DNA of 46,902 bases, from positions 1 through 46,902 of the forward strand of contig CAJUJY010000030.1 in the NCBI GenBank assembly GCA_910586555.1, written 5' to 3'. Below the pieces are notes generated by a model. It ran no database searches. It was not told the DNA's origin and saw only the letters and a program-made list of their open reading frames with translations. Below are positions 1 to 7,991 of this stretch, one piece after another (position 1 is the stretch's first letter; each line of letters begins with the position of its first letter). The translations under genes were made by a program, and so were the position numbers. Source of the DNA: an uncultured Lachnospiraceae bacterium. GTDB lineage: Bacteria; Bacillota; Clostridia; Lachnospirales; Lachnospiraceae.

Positions 1-53
1 TGCTTACTTGAGTCTTCCAAGATTTGTGAGATTTTTGAAAATTGATTTCCGTG
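1..53. repeat. Left terminal inverted repeat
   Basis: The first 53 bases are the reverse complement of the last 53 bases of the window (46850-46902), with a single mismatch at position 33 (T here, C in the partner). Similarity stops abruptly at position 54. This suggests that both window ends lie in copies of one dispersed repeat; no transposase is visible beside either copy. Confidence 0.95.
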
Positions 54-72
54 TCCACATGCAAAACCAGTC

Positions 73-100
73 TTGACAAAGATATCTAAAAGTGTATACT
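73..100 (+). promoter_or_regulatory. Sigma-A type promoter of the trpS leader
   Basis: TTGACA at 73-78 and TATACT at 95-100 are separated by 16 bases, with TG directly before the -10 box. The promoter lies about 60 bases upstream of the first recognisable T-box leader element, so it should start the trpS leader transcript. Confidence 0.8.
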
Positions 101-159
101 ATACTACAGTTAAATATTAGCATAAACTGCTGATGTGGGGATAAAAACAGGATATGTGC

Positions 160-400
160 TTAAAGAGAGCAGGGAATTTGCTGGAATCCTTGCAGCAACA
201 GTCTGTCAAATGGGCCACTGAGGGCACGGAAGAAGGGTTTTATCCTGTGTATTCTGTTGACGTATGGCATCGTTACTGCCAGGGGTATGTTAGTACCCTT
301 TTAAGAGTATGGGAAACCATAAAACAGGGTGGCACCGCGGTTAAGATAATCCGTCCCTGGCTGTTATTATAAATATATAATAATGGCCAGGGACTTTTTT
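160..400 (+). promoter_or_regulatory. T-box leader, tryptophan-type
   Basis: This is an uncharged-tRNA sensing leader. The conserved T-box sequence AGGGTGGCACCGCGG lies at 326-340, followed by a terminator. Near the foot of stem I (AGAGAG at 164-169; CTGCC around 276-280 as the closing strand) the triplet TGG at 265-267 lies where the specifier loop is expected, matching tryptophan. In this family, uncharged tRNA pairs with the specifier and the T-box bulge, stabilises an antiterminator and lets transcription reach the synthetase gene. The downstream gene is trpS, which supports the Trp call. Short reading frames inside the leader are not considered genes. Confidence 0.9.
353..400 (+). terminator. 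T-box regulated intrinsic terminator
   Basis: GTCCCTGGC (353-361) pairs with GCCAGGGAC (386-394), extended by an A/T-rich inner stem, and is followed by six T (395-400). The left arm begins shortly after the T-box sequence, as expected for the mutually exclusive terminator/antiterminator pair. Confidence 0.92.
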
Positions 401-571
401 CTTTATAAAAACTTAACCCTGTAAATAAACAATAGATTGCAGGCTGTGCAAACAAACCTGTTGTTATAAACAAGAAAAGCCCTGGCTGTGCGCTGCCAGC
501 CCTTAACTTTACAGGACAGATGCAACAGTATTTCTAAAATATTAAAAAGCAGCGCAGAAAAGAGGTTTATT

Positions 572-1576
572 ATGATTAATGGCAAAAAAGTTTTATATAG
601 CGGCATGCAGGCAACAGGCAGCCTTACTTTAGGAAACTACCTTGGTGCACTTAAAAACTGGGTTACACTGAATGAAGAATATGAATGTTTTTTTGGTGTA
701 ATGGATTTACACTCCATTACCATACGCCAGCAGCCGGCGCATTTCAGGAAATGTGCAAGGAATTTGTTTGCGCTTTATATTGCAGCAGGGCTTGACCCTG
801 TTAAAAACTGCATATACTACCAGTCACATGTTTCTGCACATGCAGAACTTGGCTGGATTCTTAACTGTTTTACTTATATGGGTGAACTTAACCGCATGAC
901 CCAGTTTAAGGATAAGGCAGCTAAACATTCAGACAATATTAATGCAGGGCTTTATACATACCCTGTGCTTATGGCGGCTGATATACTTTTATACCAGGCA
1001 GATTATGTGCCAGTTGGCAAAGACCAGCAGCAGCATCTTGAGATAACACGCGATATTGCAGAAAGGTTTAATTCAATATATGGTGATGTGTTTACAATAC
1101 CAGAAGGCTATTATGGTAAAAGCGGTGCAAATATAAGAAGCCTCCAGAACCCTTCTAAGAAAATGTCCAAATCTGATGAAAACCCTAATGGAAGCATTTA
1201 CCTTATGGATGCTGCGGACGAAGTTGTACGCAAGTGCAAACGTGCAGTTACAGATTCAGGAAATGAAGTATTGTACTCAGAAGATAAGCCAGGAGTAAGC
1301 AACCTTCTTGAAATTTATTCTGCATGTACTGGTAAATCCATAGAAGAAGCTGAAAAAGAATTTGAAGGTAAGGGTTACGGGGAATTTAAACTGGCTGTTG
1401 CAGAAACCGTAAATGCTGTCTTAGTGCCTATGCAAAAAGAATTTGAACGTCTTTTGCAGGATAAAGGGTATCTTGATGGCATTATTAAAGATAATGATGA
1501 AAAAGCAAGATACTTTGCAAATAAAACCTTACGCAAAGTACGTAAAAAAGTTGGTTTTACAGATATTTTGCATTAA
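572..1576 (+). CDS. trpS: Tryptophan--tRNA ligase
   Basis: Class I aminoacyl-tRNA synthetase that charges tRNA-Trp with tryptophan using ATP in the cytoplasm. The 334-residue length from the chosen start is typical of bacterial TrpRS. The HIGH-like signature lies in TGSLTLGNYLG (residues 15-25) and the KMSKS loop is intact (about residues 197-202). The start at 572 follows an AGAGG ribosome site and gives the usual short N-terminus; a longer frame opens at 488 but has no ribosome site and would add 28 atypical residues. The gene lies directly downstream of the Trp T-box, so it should be induced when Trp-tRNA is uncharged. aroC follows 18 bases later and may be co-transcribed, which would couple tRNA charging to the shikimate pathway. 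Confidence 0.97.
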   Translation: MINGKKVLYSGMQATGSLTLGNYLGALKNWVTLNEEYECFFGVMDLHSITIRQQPAHFRKCARNLFALYIAAGLDPVKNCIYYQSHVSAHAELGWILNCFTYMGELNRMTQFKDKAAKHSDNINAGLYTYPVLMAADILLYQADYVPVGKDQQQHLEITRDIAERFNSIYGDVFTIPEGYYGKSGANIRSLQNPSKKMSKSDENPNGSIYLMDAADEVVRKCKRAVTDSGNEVLYSEDKPGVSNLLEIYSACTGKSIEEAEKEFEGKGYGEFKLAVAETVNAVLVPMQKEFERLLQDKGYLDGIIKDNDEKARYFANKTLRKVRKKVGFTDILH

Positions 1577-1594
1577 CAGGAAGGAGGCTTTTAT

Positions 1595-2695
1595 ATGGCT
1601 GGTTCATCTTTTGGAAATATTTTCAGAATGACCACATGGGGCGAATCGCATGGAAAGGGGATTGGTGCAGTTGTAGACGGCTGCCCGGCAGGCCTTGTAC
1701 TTAATGAAGAAATTATACAGTCATACCTTGACAGAAGAAAACCCGGGCAGACAAAATATTCTACACCCCGCAAAGAAGAAGATAAAGTAGAAATACTTTC
1801 AGGCGTATTTGAAGGAAGGACAACCGGAACGCCAATATCTATGGCTATATATAACAAATCGCAGCAGTCTAAGGACTATTCTTCCATTGCAGAATGTTAC
1901 AGGCCAGGACACGCTGATTATACATTTGACCAGAAATATGGTTTCAGGGATTACAGGGGCGGCGGACGTTCTTCTGGACGTGAAACTGCTGGCAGGGTTG
2001 CGGCTGGTGCTGTTGCAGAGGAAATCCTTAAAGAACTTGGCATTAATGTACTGGCATATACAAAATCAATATGTGGCATAACTATAGATGAAAACCTGGC
2101 ATCACATGAAAATATAGCAAAAAGCCCGCTTTTTATGCCAGACCTTAATGCGTCAGCAATGGCAGAAGAAGCAATTTTAAAAAGAATGAAAGAAAAGGAC
2201 TCCGCAGGCGGCATAATAGAATGTATTGTAACAGGTATGAAAGCAGGTGCAGGAGAACCGGTTTTTGAAAAACTTGATGCCAACATTGCCAAAGCTGTTA
2301 TGTCCATTGGTGCTGTTAAAGGTGTTGAAATTGGTGCAGGTTTTGCAGCAGCAGATTCTTCAGGCTCTGCCAATAACGACTGTTTCTACAATGATGGTAC
2401 AGGAATTGTTAAAAAAACAAATAATGCAGGCGGAATACTTGGCGGTATAAGTGATGGAAGTGACATTATTATAAGGGCAGCCATAAAACCTACTCCTTCT
2501 ATACCAGGTTTACAGCATACTGTCAATAAAGAAGGGCATAATACAGATATAGAAACAAAAGGCCGCCATGACCCTGTTATTGTCCCAAGGGCTGTTGTAG
2601 TTGTTGAAACAATGGTTGCTGCCACAATTATTGATATGCTTATGGTTTCAATGACATCAAGGCTTGATTTAATGAAATTATTCTTCAGCCTTTAA
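1595..2695 (+). CDS. aroC: Chorismate synthase
   Basis: Catalyses the last shikimate-pathway step, 5-enolpyruvylshikimate-3-phosphate to chorismate, using reduced FMN. The 366-residue protein has the N-terminal WGESHG signature (residues 15-20), the Arg/Gly-rich stretch RGGGRSSGRETAGRVAAGA (about residues 120-138) and the C-terminal RHDPVIVPRA motif (about residue 323). An AGGAAGGAGG ribosome site precedes the ATG. It sits close behind trpS with no terminator between, so it is probably in the T-box-controlled transcript; chorismate is the precursor of tryptophan, which makes that sensible. No other aro genes are in the window. Confidence 0.97.
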   Translation: MAGSSFGNIFRMTTWGESHGKGIGAVVDGCPAGLVLNEEIIQSYLDRRKPGQTKYSTPRKEEDKVEILSGVFEGRTTGTPISMAIYNKSQQSKDYSSIAECYRPGHADYTFDQKYGFRDYRGGGRSSGRETAGRVAAGAVAEEILKELGINVLAYTKSICGITIDENLASHENIAKSPLFMPDLNASAMAEEAILKRMKEKDSAGGIIECIVTGMKAGAGEPVFEKLDANIAKAVMSIGAVKGVEIGAGFAAADSSGSANNDCFYNDGTGIVKKTNNAGGILGGISDGSDIIIRAAIKPTPSIPGLQHTVNKEGHNTDIETKGRHDPVIVPRAVVVVETMVAATIIDMLMVSMTSRLDLMKLFFSL

Positions 2696-2786
2696 ATTTT
2701 TTAATTGTGGCAATAAAGCTGTCTGGCCCATATATTAATACCGGGGGATTTACACTTTACTATAAACTATAGAAAAGAGGCCATTT

Positions 2787-2987
2787 ATGAGATATTACCA
2801 TTATGGAAATAAAGACAGCAATATTTTTACAGAAGAAAGGGAGTTAAAAGCATCAGGAAGCATTTATACCCCAGAAGACAAAGTGGCAGAAACATATAGA
2901 AACCGTCTTTCTAATAAAAGTACCCTTATTATAGAAGATGATACAGTTTATGAGATTGATGAAGAATGTTTAAAATGCAGAAAATAA
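2787..2987 (+). CDS. Small hypothetical protein, 66 residues
   Basis: Not recognised. The frame has a good ribosome site (AAAAGAGG, about 8 bases before the ATG) and ends just before a strong terminator, which supports a real gene. The product is charged and soluble, with no signal peptide or membrane segment. It ends in two cysteines (ECLKC) followed by basic residues. It may be carried on the trpS-aroC transcript or have its own promoter; no clear promoter is seen in the 91-base gap before it. Confidence 0.6.
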   Translation: MRYYHYGNKDSNIFTEERELKASGSIYTPEDKVAETYRNRLSNKSTLIIEDDTVYEIDEECLKCRK

Positions 2988-3012
2988 CATGCATGTTTTT
3001 AATAAACTAACT

Positions 3013-3052
3013 GGGCTGGTACTAGCGGATATCCGCCAGTACCAGCCCTTTT
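3013..3052 (+). terminator. Strong intrinsic terminator
   Basis: GGGCTGGTACT (3013-3023) pairs perfectly with AGTACCAGCCC (3038-3048), and the apex is itself a GCGGATATCCGC palindrome (3025-3036). TTTT follows. It ends the trpS-side transcript ahead of the oppositely oriented small gene. Confidence 0.88.
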
Positions 3053-3082
3053 AAGCTTTCAGGAAGCCTTCACTAAATCCCT

Positions 3083-3106
3083 GTGCACAAAATAAATTTT
3101 ATGCAC
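3083..3106 (-). terminator. Possible terminator hairpin for the Cys/Gly-rich gene
   Basis: GTGCA (3083-3087) and TGCAC (3102-3106) enclose a complementary AAAAT/ATTTT inner stem. It lies just past the stop codon of the minus-strand small gene. No good T-run follows, so the role is uncertain. Confidence 0.4.
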
Positions 3107-3116
3107 ATTAAGAAAA

Positions 3117-3329
3117 TTAGCAGAAGCAATTACCGCCGCCACCACAGCAGCAGAGAAGTAATAAAATCCAGATTATTGAACCACAGCCAGATTCACCGCC
3201 ACAGCCTCCGCCGAAGCCAAATCCGCCGCCGCCGCAGCAGCTGCAAAGAAGGAGCAGGATAATTATCCAGCTACATCCATTTTCCCCTGAACTACATCCA
3301 CCACAATTTGTTGCTGCTAAATCACTCAT
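3117..3329 (-). CDS. Cys/Gly-rich small protein with duplicated hydrophobic unit
   Basis: A 70-residue protein resembling small Clostridia proteins that databases label 'chorion class high-cysteine HCB protein 13'; function unknown. Two copies of one unit are visible: GENGCSWIIILLLLCSCCGGGG and a second starting GESGCGSII and ending LLLLCCCGGGG, joined by a glycine-rich linker. Each unit has a short leucine/isoleucine run that could sit in a membrane, flanked by Cys and Gly. An ATG at 3329 with GGAGG nearby is preferred over a TTG four codons upstream. The gene stands alone between opposed neighbours. Its composition suggests a surface, spore or metal/disulfide role, but that is only inference. 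Confidence 0.8.
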   Translation of the reverse strand: MSDLAATNCGGCSSGENGCSWIIILLLLCSCCGGGGFGFGGGCGGESGCGSIIWILLLLCCCGGGGNCFC

Positions 3330-3549
3330 AAAATCCTCCAATCTGCCATTTACCAGGCAGTTAAATTTATTTACAGTCTTATAATATGCTGTACTGCTTG
3401 GACAGTTTACTAAAAAATAAAAATAATTTTTTAGCCCTGTACTATCCTGGTAAATTTTCTGGTTGATATATATGGAATATTCCTATACAATAATTATAAA
3501 TTCCACAAATTGTAACAAGTATTATATGAATGGAGATAAATTATTTGCA

Positions 3550-4818
3550 ATGAATACTAATAAACACTATTTTATAAAAACTTTGTTTAGTATCCTGCTT
3601 TGTATATGCATTACAGGATGTACATTACAGCCTGCTAAAGAAGAAACAGATATTCCAACGGAAAGCCCTGGAACGGAAGATACAGAAAAAGAAAACACTG
3701 GCATGGATTATGATGAAGCCCTGGAAGCAGCAGCGGATTATATGGAAAACATGACTATAGAAGAAAAGGCAGGACAGCTTTTTATAGTAAACCTTGAACT
3801 GCTTGACAAGAGCAATGGAAATTATTATGAATGGAAGAAGTTCACAAAGGCAATGAAAAAATCCATTAATAAATACCATATTGGAGGTGTTATACTATTT
3901 TCAAGGAATATAGCTGGCAGGAAACAGACCAGAAAACTTATAAACCAGCTTAATAAAAACAGCAATATACCACTTTTTATAACAGTAGATGAAGAAGGCG
4001 GGGATGTTGCAAGAATAGCAAATAACAAGAAAATGGGAACAACCATATTCCCGTCTATGGAAGAAATTGGAAAAACAAAAGATACTTCATATGTTTATGA
4101 TATGGGTACAGTTATCGGGACAGAAATAAAAGAACTAGGATTTAATGTTGATTTTGCACCAGTCGCTGATGTAAAAACAAGTGAACTAAACCTTGAAATA
4201 GGTACAAGGTCTTTTGGCGGTGAACCTGGCAAAGTGGCAGATTTAGTTTCCGCTTTTGTAAAAGGCATACAAAAACAAAATGTAAGTGCTACGCTTAAAC
4301 ATTTCCCAGGACAGGGTTCTTCAGATGGTGATACCCATATAGAAAGCGTAAATATTGACAGCAGCATAACAAGCCTTAGGAAAAATGATTTTGTGCCATT
4401 TGAAGCAGGCATAGAAGCAGGTGCAGATTTTGTGATGGTATCACATATTTCTGTAAGCAAAGTAACAGAAACCTCACAGCCAGCCAGCATGTCAGATTTA
4501 ATAATGGAAACAATACTACGTGACGAACTTGGCTTCCAGGGGATAATTATTACAGATGCCATGGACATGGCACCAATAACTAATAATTATACATCCGCAG
4601 AAGCAGCATATGGCGCTTTAAGCGGAGGTGCTGATATAGTCCTTATGCCTCTTGATCTTGAAATGGCATACAATGAGGTTGTAAACAGGATAAATAATGG
4701 TACTATATCCAGGGAAAGGCTTGATGCTTCTGTATTAAGGATACTGGCGGTAAAGTTTATGCGTGGCATTATGGTACCAGGCATAGAAAATGAAATGGAA
4801 CAAAACAAAAATGCATAA
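3550..4818 (+). CDS. nagZ: Lipoprotein beta-N-acetylhexosaminidase, GH3 (NagZ-like)
   Basis: Glycoside hydrolase family 3 enzyme likely to remove N-acetylglucosamine from muropeptides or related sugars outside the cell. The chosen start gives a classic lipoprotein signal peptide ending in ITGC (lipobox, Cys about residue 24), then an acidic linker and the catalytic barrel. The family loop reads KHFPGQGSSDGDTHIE: the Asp-x-His dyad typical of NagZ acid/base catalysis is kept, although the usual His after KHFPG is Gln. The nucleophile Asp lies in ITDAMDM. There is no C-terminal second GH3 domain, as is normal for NagZ. The ribosome site is poor (GGAG 14 bases upstream), and in-frame starts at 3463, 3472 and 3526 are possible. 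purF follows with its own promoter. Confidence 0.9.
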   Translation: MNTNKHYFIKTLFSILLCICITGCTLQPAKEETDIPTESPGTEDTEKENTGMDYDEALEAAADYMENMTIEEKAGQLFIVNLELLDKSNGNYYEWKKFTKAMKKSINKYHIGGVILFSRNIAGRKQTRKLINQLNKNSNIPLFITVDEEGGDVARIANNKKMGTTIFPSMEEIGKTKDTSYVYDMGTVIGTEIKELGFNVDFAPVADVKTSELNLEIGTRSFGGEPGKVADLVSAFVKGIQKQNVSATLKHFPGQGSSDGDTHIESVNIDSSITSLRKNDFVPFEAGIEAGADFVMVSHISVSKVTETSQPASMSDLIMETILRDELGFQGIIITDAMDMAPITNNYTSAEAAYGALSGGADIVLMPLDLEMAYNEVVNRINNGTISRERLDASVLRILAVKFMRGIMVPGIENEMEQNKNA

Positions 4819-4846
4819 AACAGCCATGCCCTTTTGGAAACAACAC

Positions 4847-4874
4847 TTGCGCTTTTTACAGAAATTGATATAAT
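4847..4874 (+). promoter_or_regulatory. Promoter of purF
   Basis: TTGCGC (4847-4852) and TATAAT (4869-4874) are spaced by 16 bases, with a TGA extension before the -10 box. It lies 28 bases upstream of the purF start. No purine riboswitch or PurR-like box is recognisable in this short leader. Confidence 0.75.
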
Positions 4875-4902
4875 GTATTTTAGTATATATCTGGAGGAAA
4901 TA

Positions 4903-6363
4903 ATGGATAAAATGACAAATTATAACACTGGACATTATAATAATCTTTGCAGCTTAACGGGGCTTGGTGAAGAATGTGGCGTATTTGGCATGTATGACTT
5001 GGATGGCGCAGATGTTGCACCAGCCATATACTATGGGCTTTTCTCACTCCAGCACAGGGGCCAGGAAAGCTGTGGCATTGCCGTAAGCCAGACAGACGGC
5101 CCTAAACGCAATTCATGTGTATGTAAGGGGATGGGGCTTGTCAATGAAGTAATAAATGCAGAGTCCCTTGGGAAAATGCATGGTGATATTGGTGTAGGCC
5201 ATGTCCGCTACTCTACTGCTGGTGCAAGCATTGCTGAAAACACACAGCCGCTGGTACTTAACTATATAAAGGGGACACTTATAGTTGCACACAATGGCAA
5301 CCTTGTTAATGCCACAAGTTTAAGGAATGACCTTGAAGCAAATGGAGCTATTTTCCAGACAAGCATTGACTCAGAGGTTATTGCATATCTTATTGCACGC
5401 GAAAGGCTTAAATCAGGGACAGCCGAAAATGCTGTTAAAAAAGCAATGGAAAAAATCCAGGGTGCATACTCACTTGTAGTAGCAAGCCCCAGAAAGCTTA
5501 TAGGTGCAAGGGATCCATTCGGTTTCAGGCCGCTTTGCATTGGCAAAAGGGATAATTCATATATACTTGCTTCAGAATCCTGTGCCCTTGATACTATAGG
5601 GGCGGAATTTATCCGTGATGTAAAACCAGGTGAAATTGTTGCAATTACAGCAGATGGCATCCAGTCAGACATGAGCATGGCAAATGGCAAAACAGCAAGG
5701 TGCATATTTGAATATATATACTTTGCAAGGCCTGACAGTTATATAGATGGCATATGTGTACATGAGTCCAGGCTTATAGCCGGGAAAATACTTGCACAGA
5801 CATATCCTGTTGATGCTGATATTGTAGTAGGTGTACCAGAATCAGGAAATGCTGCTGCAATGGGTTATTCACTTGAATCAGGAATACCTTATGGCACAGC
5901 ATTTGTTAAAAACAGCTATGTAGGACGTACTTTTATAAAACCAAAGCAGTCTGCGCGTGAATCAAGCGTTATGGTTAAACTTAATGTATTAAAAAATGTT
6001 GTAGACGGCCAGAGGGTTGTTATGATAGATGATTCAATAGTACGTGGTACTACCAGTGCACGCATAGTTAAAATGTTAAAAGATGCAGGGGCAAAGGAAG
6101 TGCATGTACGCATAAGTTCCCCTCCATTCTTATATCCATGCTATTTTGGCACAGATGTGCCTTCAAGTGACCAGTTGCTTGCATATAAGCATACTGTTGA
6201 TGAAATATGCAAACTTATAGGTGCCGATTCCCTTGGCTATCTTGATATAAACCGCCTTGGTGAACTGGCTGGCGGGAAACCTGGATACTGTGATGCATGT
6301 TTTTCAGGCCACTATCCTGTAGAACCACCAGAAGAAGATATACGCGGTGATTATGAACGCTGA
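4903..6363 (+). CDS. purF: Amidophosphoribosyltransferase
   Basis: First committed enzyme of de novo purine synthesis: PRPP plus glutamine gives 5-phosphoribosylamine. It is an N-terminal nucleophile amidotransferase. The chain starts with a propeptide ending LGEE, which should be removed to expose Cys25 in CGVFGMYD. The PRPP loop VVMIDDSIVRGTTSARI is present. Cysteines consistent with the [4Fe-4S] cluster of the Bacillus-type enzyme are visible (CIFEYIYFARP, PCYFGTD, YCDACFSGHYP). The start at 4903 follows GGAGG with 5 bases spacing; an upstream frame at 4834 is less likely. purB lies downstream behind a likely terminator. Confidence 0.97.
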   Translation: MDKMTNYNTGHYNNLCSLTGLGEECGVFGMYDLDGADVAPAIYYGLFSLQHRGQESCGIAVSQTDGPKRNSCVCKGMGLVNEVINAESLGKMHGDIGVGHVRYSTAGASIAENTQPLVLNYIKGTLIVAHNGNLVNATSLRNDLEANGAIFQTSIDSEVIAYLIARERLKSGTAENAVKKAMEKIQGAYSLVVASPRKLIGARDPFGFRPLCIGKRDNSYILASESCALDTIGAEFIRDVKPGEIVAITADGIQSDMSMANGKTARCIFEYIYFARPDSYIDGICVHESRLIAGKILAQTYPVDADIVVGVPESGNAAAMGYSLESGIPYGTAFVKNSYVGRTFIKPKQSARESSVMVKLNVLKNVVDGQRVVMIDDSIVRGTTSARIVKMLKDAGAKEVHVRISSPPFLYPCYFGTDVPSSDQLLAYKHTVDEICKLIGADSLGYLDINRLGELAGGKPGYCDACFSGHYPVEPPEEDIRGDYER

Positions 6364-6371
6364 TAGCCATT

Positions 6372-6410
6372 AATCTGTGGACGGCGCTGTGCCACAGGAC
6401 AGATTTTATA
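6372..6410 (+). terminator. Likely terminator after purF
   Basis: AATCTG (6372-6377) pairs with CAGATT (6400-6405); an alternative inner stem CTGTGG/CCACAG (6375-6380 with 6392-6397) is also possible. TTTTATATTT follows. It lies between purF and purB, so purB may depend on read-through or a local promoter. Confidence 0.55.
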
Positions 6411-6446
6411 TTTATTAAATACTGGCAGCGCAGAAATGAGGAAAAA

Positions 6447-7901
6447 ATGAGCAACGACAGATATACAAGCCCGCTTTCAGAACGTTATGCAAGTAAAGAA
6501 ATGCAAAAGCTTTTTTCACCAGACAAGAAATTCAGGACATGGAGGAAGCTCTGGATTGCACTTGCCGAAGCTGAAAATGAACTTGGCCTCCAAAATGAAA
6601 AAGGGGAACTGGCTGTTACTAAAGAACAGATTGAAGAACTTAAAGCACATGCAGACTATATAAATTATGAAGTTGCAAAAGAACGTGAAAAACTTGTGCG
6701 CCATGATGTAATGTCACATGTATATGCTTACGGTGTGCAATGTCCAGGCGCAGCAGGAATTATACATCTTGGCGCTACTTCATGTTATGTAGGTGACAAT
6801 ACAGACATTATAATTATGTCAGAAGCATTAAAACTTATACGTACCAAGCTTATAAATGTAATTGACAGGCTTGCAGGTTTTGCAATGAAATATAAAGACC
6901 TGCCAACTCTTGCATTTACACATTTCCAGCCAGCACAGCCTTCAACCGTTGGCAAGCGTGCTACCCTGTGGATCCAGGAATTTATGATGGATTTAGAAGA
7001 CCTGGATTACATAGTTTCAACAATGAAACTTCTTGGCTCTAAAGGCACAACAGGCACACAGGCAAGTTTTATGGAATTATTTGATGGTGATGAAGAGAAA
7101 GTTAAAAAACTTGATTCCATTATTGCAGCCAAAATGGGATTTGATGCATGTTTCCCTGTATCTGGCCAGACATATTCACGTAAACTTGACACACGTGTTT
7201 TAAATGTACTTGCAGGCATTGCTGCAAGTGCACATAAATTTGCGTGTGACATACGCCTTTTACAGCACCTTAAGGAAATTGAAGAACCATTTGAAAAAAA
7301 CCAGATAGGTTCTTCTGCAATGGCTTATAAACGCAACCCTATGAGATGTGAAAGAATTACTTCGCTTTCAAGATATGTTATGTCAGATGTCATTAATGCA
7401 ATGTATACATCTGCATGCCAGTGGTTTGAACGTACACTTGATGATTCTGCCAACAAACGCATAAGCATACCTGAAGGCTTTCTTGCAACAGATGGCATAT
7501 TGGATTTAATGGCAAATGTAACAGACGGGCTTGTAGTCTATGATAAAGTTATAGAAAAACACCTTATGGCAGAACTTCCATTTATGGCAACAGAAAATAT
7601 AATGATGGACGCTGTAAAAGCAGGTGGCAACAGACAAAAACTCCATGAAGAAATACGCCGGCTTTCCATGCAGGCAGGTGAAAATATAAAAAAATATGGC
7701 ATGGAAAATAATCTTTTATCACTTATTGCAGAAAGCGGAAAGTTTCCTGTAAGTGAAGAAGAACTTAAAAATGCTATGGAACCTTCAAGATATACAGGAC
7801 GTGCCGCATCACAGACAGAAGAATATATAAAAGAATTTGTAAATCCTGTACTTGAAGCTAATAAAGACATACTTGGTATAAAACCTGAAATAACAGTATA
7901 A
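6447..7901 (+). CDS. purB: Adenylosuccinate lyase
   Basis: Cleaves fumarate from SAICAR and from adenylosuccinate, so it serves both IMP and AMP synthesis. The 484-residue protein belongs to the fumarase/aspartase superfamily. The family signature GSSAMAYKRNPM carries the mobile catalytic-loop serine. Substrate-binding His residues lie in FTHFQPAQPST and GATSCYVGDN. The length fits the longer PurB type (about 475-485 residues) common in Firmicutes and eukaryotes. A GAGG site lies about 6 bases before the ATG. purF is upstream; purA lies 1.3 kb downstream beyond an HD-GYP gene. Confidence 0.97.
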   Translation: MSNDRYTSPLSERYASKEMQKLFSPDKKFRTWRKLWIALAEAENELGLQNEKGELAVTKEQIEELKAHADYINYEVAKEREKLVRHDVMSHVYAYGVQCPGAAGIIHLGATSCYVGDNTDIIIMSEALKLIRTKLINVIDRLAGFAMKYKDLPTLAFTHFQPAQPSTVGKRATLWIQEFMMDLEDLDYIVSTMKLLGSKGTTGTQASFMELFDGDEEKVKKLDSIIAAKMGFDACFPVSGQTYSRKLDTRVLNVLAGIAASAHKFACDIRLLQHLKEIEEPFEKNQIGSSAMAYKRNPMRCERITSLSRYVMSDVINAMYTSACQWFERTLDDSANKRISIPEGFLATDGILDLMANVTDGLVVYDKVIEKHLMAELPFMATENIMMDAVKAGGNRQKLHEEIRRLSMQAGENIKKYGMENNLLSLIAESGKFPVSEEELKNAMEPSRYTGRAASQTEEYIKEFVNPVLEANKDILGIKPEITV

Positions 7902-7991
7902 AAATACTTTTTACAATGAAACTTTATAATAGGAACAAGACCTGTACTGGCAGACTGTAATATTCCAGCATACAGGCAGATTGGGGGCATT

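Noticed and set aside
154..372. 72-residue plus-strand frame in the trpS leader
   Set aside because: It lies entirely inside the T-box leader and terminator, whose conserved elements explain the sequence; no family resemblance.
3025..3036. GCGGATATCCGC in the terminator at 3013-3052 as another family P copy
   Set aside because: Only the 12-base palindrome is shared; flanking bases belong to a perfect terminator stem, so the match is likely chance.
4819..4902. Purine riboswitch upstream of purF
   Set aside because: The leader is too short and lacks the conserved aptamer loops; a simple promoter explains it.
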